Shown here: in pieces, positions 30,995-38,016 of the stretch | How the letters are laid out: each line of letters opens with the position of its first letter | Position numbering within the stretch: position 1 is the stretch's first letter | Assembly: GCA_900547855.1 (NCBI GenBank) | Contig: URIK01000003.1 | Location: forward strand, 1 to 38,016 | DNA length: 38,016 nucleotides | Source of the DNA: an uncultured Collinsella sp. | Lineage (GTDB): Bacteria > Actinomycetota > Coriobacteriia > Coriobacteriales > Coriobacteriaceae | Reading direction: 5' to 3' | The notes under the pieces: generated by a model | Told to the model about the DNA's origin: nothing | Database searches by the model: none | The model's input: only the letters and a program-made list of their open reading frames with translations | Program-made: the position numbers and the translations under genes

Positions 30995-32902
30995 ATGGAA
31001 CAGATTATCTTGAACATACTCGAGGCCCTGCGCCGCGGCGAGACCGTGGACGACAAGGCGCTCGTCAAACTGATACATGCCGAGGCGCGCCGCGAGGGTG
31101 CCGATAAGCGCGACTTGGCAAAGCGCCGCCTGCTGCCGTTTTACCAACGGGTTAAACGTGAGGAGCCGGCTCGTTGGGCTGGGTGGAATGTCGATGCCGA
31201 GTTGGAACGTCGACTGCTGCAGGTGCTGCGCATGAAGCCGCGCCGCACGGCTTCGGGCGTGGCGACCATTACCGTCATCACCAAGCCGTGGCCGTGCTCG
31301 GGCGATTGCCTGTTTTGCCCCAACGACCTGCGCATGCCCAAGAGCTATCTGCACGCCGAGCCGGCATGCGCCCGTGCGGAGCAAAACTGCTTCGACCCGT
31401 ATCTGCAGGTGAGCGCTCGTTTGACCGCGCTTTCACAGATGGGGCATGCGACCGACAAGATAGAGCTCATTGTGCTCGGTGGCACCTGGAGCGACTATCC
31501 GCAAGGCTATCAGACATGGTTTATGTCGGAGCTCTTCCGCGCGCTCAATGACGATGCCGTGGCCGGCGTGGCGGCCAACCCCATGTTGGCGCGTCCGGGC
31601 ATCAGTCGTGCCGAGGCGGGGCGCCTGCTCGATGACGCTCCCGCCGATGTCCTGCCGCCGGTGGTAGCGGAGCGACGCGAACGATATCGCGCTGCCGGTA
31701 TTGCGACCGATGAGGTTGAGCTTGCGAGCGGCGTTGCCGACGAGCAGGGGCGTGTGGATGCTGCCGTGGGCGGCTATAACCACGCGGTGCGTCGTCTGTA
31801 CGGTTCCGGTACGCCGTGGGGCGAGGTTGCCGAGTGGCAAACGGCAACGATGGAGGAGCTCGAGCGTCAGCAGCGCATCAACGAGACGGCGAAGCATCGC
31901 GTGGTGGGGCTCGTTATCGAGACACGCCCCGATGCTGTAACACCGCAGGCCCTCGCGCTCATTCGCCGCCTGGGTTGCACCAAGATTCAGATGGGCATCC
32001 AGAGCCTCGACCAGCATTTGCTCGATATCAACGAGCGTCGCATTTCGGTGGCGCAGATTGAGCGGGCGTTTTCGCTTGCGCGTCTGTTTGGCTTTAAGAT
32101 CCACGCGCATTTTATGCTCAACTTGCTAGGCGCCACGCCCGAGGGAGACAAGCGCGACTACGAACGCTTTATGACCGAGGGGGCCTTTATGCCCGACGAG
32201 GTCAAGGTCTACCCGTGCGCGCTCATCGAGGGCTCGCGTCTGGTGGGCTGTTATGAGTGTGGCGAGTGGCGCCCCTATACCGAGGACGAGCTGCTCGATG
32301 TACTGGCCGACGACATCGTGGTGACGCCGGCGTTCTGCCGCATCAGTCGCATGATCCGCGACTTTAGCTCCGACGACATCATGGTGGGCAACAAGAAGCC
32401 CAACCTGCGCCAGCTCGTCGAAAACCGCTTGGCTGCTCGGGGTGACGGTGCGACGGTGCGTGAGATTCGCTATCGCGAGATCAGCACGGCGGGTGCCGAC
32501 TTGGATGAGCTGACCCTTGACGAGGAGGTGGCGTACGAGACGCCGGTGACGAGCGAGCGCTTTTTGCAGTGGGTGACGCCGCAGGGCAAGATCGCGGGCT
32601 TTTTGCGACTGTCGCTTCCCGATCGCGCTTTTGTTGCTGCACATGCGGATGAGTTGCCGACGACGCCGGACGAGGCGATGATTCGCGAGGTACACGTGTA
32701 TGGCATGGCGGCGCGCGTTGGTGATCAAGGCCAGGCGGCCCAGCACCATGGACTGGGTCGGTCGCTGGTGGAGCGTGCGTGCCATATTGCCCGGGATGCG
32801 GGCTATACGCACATCAACGTGATCAGCGCGATCGGTACGCGCGAGTATTATCGCCATTTGGGTTTCTACGACCACGGACTCTATCTGCAAAAGGAGCTCT
32901 AG
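30995..32902 (+). CDS. elp3: Elp3-like radical SAM/acetyltransferase
   Basis: A full-length 635-residue bacterial Elp3. The radical SAM domain holds a CX3CX2C cluster motif (CSGDCLFC, Cys101/105/108), shorter than the CX9CX2C of eukaryotic Elp3. The C-terminal GNAT domain has EVHVYG, QHHGLGRSLVERA (acetyl-CoA loop) and INVISAIGTREYYRHLGF. Elp3 uses acetyl-CoA and a SAM radical to form cm5U at tRNA wobble uridine 34. Other Elongator subunits are not needed in bacterial or archaeal systems. The start ATG at 30995 follows GGGGTC, not a strong ribosome site, but the N-terminal region is well conserved. It is joined without gap to a spermidine-synthase-like gene and is near the Trm9-like gene. Confidence 0.95.
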   Translation: MEQIILNILEALRRGETVDDKALVKLIHAEARREGADKRDLAKRRLLPFYQRVKREEPARWAGWNVDAELERRLLQVLRMKPRRTASGVATITVITKPWPCSGDCLFCPNDLRMPKSYLHAEPACARAEQNCFDPYLQVSARLTALSQMGHATDKIELIVLGGTWSDYPQGYQTWFMSELFRALNDDAVAGVAANPMLARPGISRAEAGRLLDDAPADVLPPVVAERRERYRAAGIATDEVELASGVADEQGRVDAAVGGYNHAVRRLYGSGTPWGEVAEWQTATMEELERQQRINETAKHRVVGLVIETRPDAVTPQALALIRRLGCTKIQMGIQSLDQHLLDINERRISVAQIERAFSLARLFGFKIHAHFMLNLLGATPEGDKRDYERFMTEGAFMPDEVKVYPCALIEGSRLVGCYECGEWRPYTEDELLDVLADDIVVTPAFCRISRMIRDFSSDDIMVGNKKPNLRQLVENRLAARGDGATVREIRYREISTAGADLDELTLDEEVAYETPVTSERFLQWVTPQGKIAGFLRLSLPDRAFVAAHADELPTTPDEAMIREVHVYGMAARVGDQGQAAQHHGLGRSLVERACHIARDAGYTHINVISAIGTREYYRHLGFYDHGLYLQKEL

Positions 32903-33781
32903 ATGAACAAGCCGAGTGTTTCTGCCGGCGTCGTTGCCGGCGTTGCCCTGGGAGCTGCGGCGCTCGGAGCGGCCGCCGTTGCTGTTCGTGCTGCCTGTTT
33001 GCAGGTTGCGCGAACCCGCAATGGGTTGGCGCGTGTGAAACGCGTGCACGATGACGGCGGCGATGAGATTCGCGTGCTGGTGCAAGGCGGCGTCTACCAA
33101 AGCGCAAGCTATGTTGGCGAGCGTTGGGCAGAGCCCGTCTTCGCGTACTATCGTGCGTTTGACGACGTGTTTGAGGCCGAGGATGCGATGCGCGACGCTT
33201 ATGGTCACGGTATCGACCGCATGCTTATGCTGGGCGGCGGCGGGTTTGCCTATCCTAAATTCGCCCTGATGTCGCACGAGGGCTTGCGCATGGACGTCAT
33301 CGAGTATGACGGAGAGATTACGCGCCTGGCGCGCCGCTGGTTCTACCTAGACGAGCTGGAGCGCGCGGCGGGCGATCGCCTGCGGGTGATAACCGCTGAG
33401 GCTCGCTCGTATCTGGGTGTGACGAGCGTGGGCCATCGTCGCTACGACGTGGTCGTGAGCGATTGCTTTGGCGGTGCCGAGCCCGTGCGCGAGCTGGCGA
33501 CCGTTGAGGCGCTGCGCCTGGTGCGGGGCAGCCTGAACCCCGGGGGTATCTACGTGGCCAATATCGTGAGCGCAAACGAGGGGAGCGATGTGACGTTCCT
33601 GCGTGACTGCGCTGCCACGGCACTCGAGGTATTCGCCCACGCCTGGGTGGTCCCATGTGGCGATGCGGAGTTCGGCGGCGAGGAGAACTACCTGCTTATC
33701 GCCAGCGACGGCGACTACGCCTTTGCCGAAGCTGTGCCCTTCGACACCGACTTCCTCGGCACCGTCCTTCACGACAAGTAA
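32903..33781 (+). CDS. Membrane-anchored spermidine-synthase-like protein
   Basis: 292 residues; the ATG directly follows the elp3 stop (TAG-ATG), with AAAAGGAG upstream inside elp3, so the two are co-translated. An N-terminal hydrophobic helix (about 8-30: GVVAGVALGAAALGAAAVAVRAA) is followed by a spermidine-synthase/SAM-methyltransferase fold: MLMLGGGGFAYPKFAL (cofactor loop), MDVIEYDGEITRLARRWF (acidic residue after strand 2) and YDVVVSDCFGG. It lacks a complete polyamine-synthase signature, so it is more likely an uncharacterised methyltransferase-like protein than a true spermidine synthase. Its tie to elp3 is positional only. Confidence 0.85.
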   Translation: MNKPSVSAGVVAGVALGAAALGAAAVAVRAACLQVARTRNGLARVKRVHDDGGDEIRVLVQGGVYQSASYVGERWAEPVFAYYRAFDDVFEAEDAMRDAYGHGIDRMLMLGGGGFAYPKFALMSHEGLRMDVIEYDGEITRLARRWFYLDELERAAGDRLRVITAEARSYLGVTSVGHRRYDVVVSDCFGGAEPVRELATVEALRLVRGSLNPGGIYVANIVSANEGSDVTFLRDCAATALEVFAHAWVVPCGDAEFGGEENYLLIASDGDYAFAEAVPFDTDFLGTVLHDK

Positions 33782-33807
33782 GTCTCTCCGTCCCAAAAAG
33801 ACTGGTC

Positions 33808-36252
33808 TTAGGCGTGGTCGCGCCAGCTGAGGACGCGCTGCTTCATGCCCTCGATGTCGAGCACGCCTTCGGCGAAGCCTTTGCGCACGAGCTCCTCGGG
33901 AACGTACTCGTCGTAGCGATCAAAATAAGGTATCTCGCCGGGATAGACGAGCTCGATGGGGTCGAAGTCCTTTTCGGCCTCGGCTGCGAGCACCTCAAAG
34001 AACGTCTCCTCGTCGGCCTTCATCTTAAACTGCATAAAGTATGGACGCGACGGATCGAGCCCGCGAAGGCCCAGCTCCGCGGCACACTTAATCTTGAGCA
34101 TACGTTCGAGCGCCAGAAAGGCGTAGCTGCCCAACCAGGGGAAGAGCACCCAGGTGTCGCCACCCAGGTTGATGAGCGGTTTGGTCCCCGCACCCGAAAT
34201 CTCGGCGGTATGACGAGCCTGTGCAAGGCGTGCCCGTGCGTTGCCCATGAGGTACGGATATGCCGCGTGCTCGTTGAGCGCCTTGCGCATGCGCTCGAGT
34301 ACATGCGTGTTAATGTCGCCGGGGCAGTCGCCAAAGTATGCCGGCACACGACCTTTGACTTGCGTGGCAAAGACGGTGTGTCGCTTCCAGTCCACTTCCT
34401 CGACTATCCAGCAGTGCCCGGCTATGGCGATGCGCTCACCGGGCGGTGGCGGATTGACGATCGTGCCCAACTCGGCCGACTCGCTGCGAACGGTGAACTC
34501 CTCGTTTTCCTGGAACACAGCGTAGAACTTAAAGTTGTTAATGATGCGCTCGCCCGCGAGACCCACGATGAGCCCACCGCCCTCGGTGACCTGGATGTGG
34601 TCGATCTTGATGAGGTGGCGCAGCAGTACGCGATAGTCATCGGCCGAGACGCGGTGGAAATAGCTGAGCGTGAGCACGCGCTGAGCAAGCTCGGCCGGCG
34701 TGAGCTCGCCGGTGCTGGCGAGCGTCGACATGGTCTGGTGGTAGAGCAGGCTGTAGGGGAGTCGATCGAGCTCGGGCGGCTCGACCCACTTTTCCTCGCG
34801 ATAGAGTTGTACGAGTGCGATGCCCTGCAGGAGCTTCCAGGGTATCGTTTCGGGCATCATCGTGCGCGGCTCGGGTTCTTCCTCGCGCATGACAAACCAC
34901 ATCTCGGGCGGAAGGTCGCGACGGCCTGTGCGCCCCATGCGCTGCAAAAAGGAGCTGACGGTAAACGGCGCGTCAATCTGGAACGCGCGCTCCAGGCGAC
35001 CGATATCAATGCCGAGCTCCAGCGTGGAGGTGGTGACGGTCGTCTGCGCCTGCTCTTCGTCGCGCATGAGCTCCTCGGCCGTCTCGCGCAGCGATGCCGA
35101 AAGGTTGCCGTGATGGATTAGAAAGCGGTCTGGCTCGTGCCGGCTCTCGCAGTAGCTGCGCAACATGGAGCACACGGCCTCTGCCTCCTCGCGCGAGTTG
35201 GCAAAGACCAGGCACTTGCGGCCGCGGGTATGCTCAAAGATGTAGCCCATGCCGGGGTCGGCGTTGTCGGGTGCGGTGTCGGTGGGGTTGAGCAGTGCCT
35301 GTTCGGTTGCCTGCGGGATGTCGACTTCGCCCTCGGGGGCTGAGGAAGTGCGACGGTCCTTGGGGGCAGCCTTGCCCCGTGCCTGCTCGCGACGTTGGCG
35401 GCGCTCCTCTTGCGTGAGTTGTCCGCTGTGACGCATGTCTTGAGCACCGGCCGGCAGCGCCGCGGATGCCGCTGCCTCGATGCGCTCGCACGCGAGCACT
35501 TCGGCCTCTTGAGGACCTGTGCCCATGAATCCCCGCTGCTGTGCCTGGGGGCCCGAGTTGTAGAAGTGCTCCATGGAGATGCGCCATACGCGGCGCGGTT
35601 CTTCAAAGCGGGGGATAACACAGTTGCGCCCCGTTCCCTGTGAGAGAAAGGCACCCGTGCGTTCCGGGTCCCCGATAGTGGCCGAAAGGCCAATGCGGCG
35701 AGGCTGCACGCCGGCCATGCGCGAGAGTCGCTCGATAAGGCAGAGCGTTTGCCCGCCTCGATCGCCGCGCATGAGCGAGTGGACCTCATCGATGACCACG
35801 TAGCGTAGGTCGCAAAACATGCGCGGGATCGCCATGTGCTTATGGATTAAGAGCGCCTCGAGTGACTCGGGCGTAATCTGCAAGATGCCGCTCGGTTTTT
35901 TGATGAGCTTAGCTTTGTGCGATTGCGAGACGTCGCCATGCCAGTGCCAGACGGGGATGTCGGCCTCTTCGCACAGGTCATTGAGACGGACGAACTGATC
36001 ATTGATGAGTGCCTTGAGGGGGCCGATGTAGAGGGCGCCAACGCTTGCGGGCGGGTTCTCCCAAAACTCGGTCAGGATGGGAAAGAAGGCCGCTTCGGTT
36101 TTGCCGGATGCCGTGGATGCCGTCAGGAGCACATTGTCTTGTGTGTTAAAGATGGCATCTGCTGCCGCAACCTGAATGGAGCGCAGGCTATCCCAATCGT
36201 GGGAGTAGATGAAGTCTTGGATAAACGGGGCGTAGCGGTCAAAGGCGTTCAC
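33808..36252 (-). CDS. Lhr/BrxHI-like DEAD/DEAH helicase
   Basis: A GTG at 36252 with AGAGGAGG 5 nt upstream gives 814 residues; an ATG at 36267 has no ribosome site. Superfamily 2 motifs: STASGKTE (about 46-53), GPLKALIND (Ia), DEVHSL (DEVH), LSATIGD (III), a charged, repeat-rich insertion (about 260-330), TSTLELGIDIG (V) and RMGRTGRR (VI). The C-terminal half carries the Lhr-like accessory region. This subfamily occurs as BrxHI in BREX type 2 loci and beside DUF2791 ATPases in defence islands. Here it lies 116 nt downstream of such an ATPase and a TerB_C protein on the same strand. It is probably a DNA helicase in antiviral or DNA-processing complexes. Confidence 0.9.
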   Translation of the reverse strand: MNAFDRYAPFIQDFIYSHDWDSLRSIQVAAADAIFNTQDNVLLTASTASGKTEAAFFPILTEFWENPPASVGALYIGPLKALINDQFVRLNDLCEEADIPVWHWHGDVSQSHKAKLIKKPSGILQITPESLEALLIHKHMAIPRMFCDLRYVVIDEVHSLMRGDRGGQTLCLIERLSRMAGVQPRRIGLSATIGDPERTGAFLSQGTGRNCVIPRFEEPRRVWRISMEHFYNSGPQAQQRGFMGTGPQEAEVLACERIEAAASAALPAGAQDMRHSGQLTQEERRQRREQARGKAAPKDRRTSSAPEGEVDIPQATEQALLNPTDTAPDNADPGMGYIFEHTRGRKCLVFANSREEAEAVCSMLRSYCESRHEPDRFLIHHGNLSASLRETAEELMRDEEQAQTTVTTSTLELGIDIGRLERAFQIDAPFTVSSFLQRMGRTGRRDLPPEMWFVMREEEPEPRTMMPETIPWKLLQGIALVQLYREEKWVEPPELDRLPYSLLYHQTMSTLASTGELTPAELAQRVLTLSYFHRVSADDYRVLLRHLIKIDHIQVTEGGGLIVGLAGERIINNFKFYAVFQENEEFTVRSESAELGTIVNPPPPGERIAIAGHCWIVEEVDWKRHTVFATQVKGRVPAYFGDCPGDINTHVLERMRKALNEHAAYPYLMGNARARLAQARHTAEISGAGTKPLINLGGDTWVLFPWLGSYAFLALERMLKIKCAAELGLRGLDPSRPYFMQFKMKADEETFFEVLAAEAEKDFDPIELVYPGEIPYFDRYDEYVPEELVRKGFAEGVLDIEGMKQRVLSWRDHA

Positions 36253-36333
36253 GGGGCCTCCTCTCATATACGAACCTCTTAACGCGGTGGTCAGTGGCTT
36301 GCTGCATTACTGTCTCAACGTTCGCCCAGATAA

Positions 36334-36370
36334 AACCTACCAAAATAAACCTGTCCCTTTTTGGCAGGTT
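36334..36370 (-). terminator. Hairpin ending the DUF2791 gene, REP-like loop
   Basis: Arms AACCTACCAAAA (36334-36345) and TTTTGGCAGGTT (36359-36370) pair with one mismatch and overlap the stop codon of the ATPase gene. On the minus strand TTTTATC follows. The loop contains GGGACAGG, also found in the hairpin at 22226-22262. Confidence 0.6.
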
Positions 36371-37673
36371 AGATGGTGAATTCGGCGAAGTTACGGTCGC
36401 CACCTGCGGTATCGGTGTCGCCTGTTGCGGTTGCTGGCGCCAGCGCGTCACCGCCGACGCTTTGTAGTAGCTCGGCAACGTTGGCATCGGGGTTCTGGCA
36501 TAGGATGTCGAGCAGCTCGATAAAGTCGCGAATGACCTCGCGAGGCGTCAGGTGCGTATCGGCTCCCACGCGGCCAAACTCAATCTTGAGGAAGTCCACC
36601 AAGTCGTTCTCGGTAAGCGTGGGCGTCCAGCCAAAGTAGCCGGCATGGATCTGCATGAGCTTTTCGATGAGCACCAGCAACTCCTCATAGGTGAGTGGCT
36701 GCAGGCGGATGATGGGCGCGAGCATGTCCTTAAGATCCTCGCGTGCAAAGCGGCCTTGAGCGAGTCGGCTACGCAGGGCCTCGTAGGAGAACACGCCACG
36801 GCGGCGGTCTTCGATGGAGGTTGGCGTGCCGCCCATGATCATGCCCAGGTACTGCGCCTTGCCCTGGAGCGTGTCGTTGTACATGGTCAGGATCTTCTCG
36901 TAGTTGTATTGGCGTGTGATGGCGTTGGGAATCTTATACAGATTCACGAGTTCGTCGATGAGCACCAGCATGCCCTTGTAGCCGCTGCAGACCAAAAAGC
37001 GCGCAATGAGCTTAACGTAGTCGTACCAGTCGTCATCGCTGATGATGGTCGAGGAGCCCAGCTCGGCGCGTGCCTCACTCTTGGTGCGGTACTCGCCACG
37101 AATCCATTTGGTCACGCGGCTCATAGCTTCTTCGTCGCCCTCGGATACGGCCGCGCGGTAGCGGCGGAGCATACGGGCGAAGTCGAAGCCGTGGACCATT
37201 TCCTCGAGCGGGGCCAGTTGGGCATTGACGGCAGACTCATCGGCATCGGCACACGAGGCGACCCAGCGATCCAGGATAAGGTTGAGCGCACCGCCCTCGG
37301 GGCGCGTTTTAGTCGATATGTTGCGGATGAGCTCACGGTAGGTGGCAAGGCCCTGTCCCTGGCCGCCCTGCAGGCGGCGCTCAGGGGATAGGTCGGCATC
37401 GGCGACGACGAATCCCTCGCCCATGGCGTGCGTGCGGATGGTCTGGAGCAAAAAGCTCTTGCCGGCGCCGTAACGACCGACTAAAAAACGGAAGCTCGCG
37501 CCACCGTCGGAGATGAGACTCAGATCGGTGAGCAGGGCGCGAATCTCGACCTCGCGTCCCACGGTGATATAGGGAAGGCCGATGCGCGGGACCACGCCGC
37601 CCTTGAGCGAGTTTAGGATAACGGCGGCGACGCGCTTGGGCACGCGGGGTGCTGCGGATGCGGTATCACTCAT
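36369..37673 (-). CDS. DUF2791/BrxD-like P-loop ATPase
   Basis: 434 residues from the ATG at 37673. A P-loop near the N-terminus (FLVGRYGAGKSF, 64-74) and a Walker B-like strand GMLVLIDELVNLYK mark it as an ATPase of the DUF2791 family, called BrxD in BREX type 2 loci. Family traits include YITVGREVEI before the P-loop and GGTPTSIEDRRRGVFSYEALRSRL (sensor-like). The start overlaps the preceding TerB_C gene by 8 nt (ATGAGTGA), so translation is coupled. A helicase follows. The set TerB_C protein, DUF2791, Lhr-like helicase recurs in Gram-positive defence islands. No methylase or PglZ is seen, so this is not a full BREX locus. Confidence 0.9.
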   Translation of the reverse strand: MSDTASAAPRVPKRVAAVILNSLKGGVVPRIGLPYITVGREVEIRALLTDLSLISDGGASFRFLVGRYGAGKSFLLQTIRTHAMGEGFVVADADLSPERRLQGGQGQGLATYRELIRNISTKTRPEGGALNLILDRWVASCADADESAVNAQLAPLEEMVHGFDFARMLRRYRAAVSEGDEEAMSRVTKWIRGEYRTKSEARAELGSSTIISDDDWYDYVKLIARFLVCSGYKGMLVLIDELVNLYKIPNAITRQYNYEKILTMYNDTLQGKAQYLGMIMGGTPTSIEDRRRGVFSYEALRSRLAQGRFAREDLKDMLAPIIRLQPLTYEELLVLIEKLMQIHAGYFGWTPTLTENDLVDFLKIEFGRVGADTHLTPREVIRDFIELLDILCQNPDANVAELLQSVGGDALAPATATGDTDTAGGDRNFAEFTI

Positions 37674-37969
37674 GGTCTAGGTATCCTCTCACGTCTGCTT
37701 CGTAGTCCTCAATAATCTGCGGCCCTGCCGCGCTAAATTCAATTACGGTGTCGCCCACCAGTTCAAAGAGCGTCTCGTTGATGGTATCGACGAGCATGTC
37801 CTCGCTCTGCCCCGATTGCACTACCGCCGATTCCGCCTGTACTGCGTTGTGCTCGAGCAGCGCGCGGAGATAGGCGTCTGCGGCGGGCGCGAGCTCGTTC
37901 GTGGCGTCAGCGGGCACTGCGGCTGCGAACGCTGACGTTGGCGCGAGAAGCGGTGCCACGACACCAAAC
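37666..37969 (-). CDS. TerB_C-type protein (5' partial)
   Basis: About 100 C-terminal residues are visible before the adapter. The last 45 (DMLVDTINETLFELVGDTVIE and IIEDYEADVRGYL) match the TerB_C domain, whose proteins combine an N-terminal TerB_N, a tellurite-resistance-like TerB and this tail. They often precede DUF2791 and helicase genes. The stop codon overlaps the start of the ATPase gene. The N-terminus and any further upstream partners are off the contig. Confidence 0.7.
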
Positions 37970-38016
37970 CTGTCTCTTATACACATCTGACGCTGCCGAC
38001 GACTAGTCGAGTGTAG
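37970..38016 (-). other. Nextera adapter and index (not genomic)
   Basis: The sequence CTGTCTCTTATACACATCT, then the reverse complement of the Read 1 adapter, then CTAGTCGA (reverse complement of the index at 10-17). Genomic sequence ends at about 37969. Confidence 0.97.

Noticed and set aside
33655..35121. Open frame of 488 codons opposite the Lhr-like helicase
   Set aside because: No recognisable domain, while the minus strand carries every helicase motif.
33808..37969. Complete BREX type 2 locus
   Set aside because: Only BrxD- and BrxHI-like genes plus a TerB_C fragment are visible; no PglX methylase, PglZ or PglW gene is in the window.

Overview
The window is a 38-kb high-GC assembled fragment with Illumina Nextera adapter at both ends (1-50 and 37970-38016), so genomic sequence runs from about 51 to 37969 and both terminal genes are cut. 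Strong AGGAGG-type ribosome binding sites, the gene families present (a helix-turn-helix/aminotransferase fusion, PdxS/PdxT with a MocR regulator, rubrerythrin, a CX3CX2C-type Elp3, an RGG-tailed acidic protein) and the REP-like repeats suggest an anaerobic gut actinobacterium of the Coriobacteriia, most likely Collinsella. That is inference from family knowledge; there is no rRNA or tRNA in the window to confirm it.

Layout. 52-1539: an HTH/alanine-aminotransferase fusion. 1766-6847: a four-gene operon (metal-site-degenerate amidohydrolase, two neutral-ceramidase-like proteins, a PTS EIIBC permease) behind a promoter with a LysR-type operator; a peptide-deformylase-like gene and a LysR regulator lie downstream on the other strand. 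8547-11026: an MFS exporter and an acidic winged-helix/RGG-repeat protein. 11238-12646: a complete IS110-family insertion sequence whose non-coding end carries a readable bridge-RNA candidate; the element splits a large REP-like palindrome. 12789-15869: pdxT-pdxS with a divergent PdxR and direct-repeat operators.

15864-17401: two copies of a 119-bp hairpin repeat bracket a gene for a DUF559/AbiEi-like nuclease-fold protein; a third copy lies at 27000-27118. 17534-20959: rubrerythrin, then an alcohol/aldehyde dehydrogenase pair. 21083-24115: a HIRAN protein, a 59-residue protein, a metallophosphoesterase and a DUF2130 coiled-coil protein. 24195-33781: a Ski2-like helicase, TrmB, a Trm9-like methyltransferase, an XRE/DUF4097 pair, Elp3 and a membrane-anchored spermidine-synthase-like protein. 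Elp3 and the Trm9-like enzyme could together form a wobble-uridine cm5U to mcm5U route. 33808-37969: an Lhr-like helicase, a DUF2791 ATPase and the end of a TerB_C protein, a defence-type module cut by the contig end.

The strongest new observations are: (1) all four guide segments of an IS110 bridge RNA can be read from the sequence, in the expected order, against the element's own ends and target; (2) the 119-bp repeat family has constant length, perfect 16-bp ends and arms that differ between copies while staying complementary; (3) Elp3 and a Trm9-like enzyme are neighbours.
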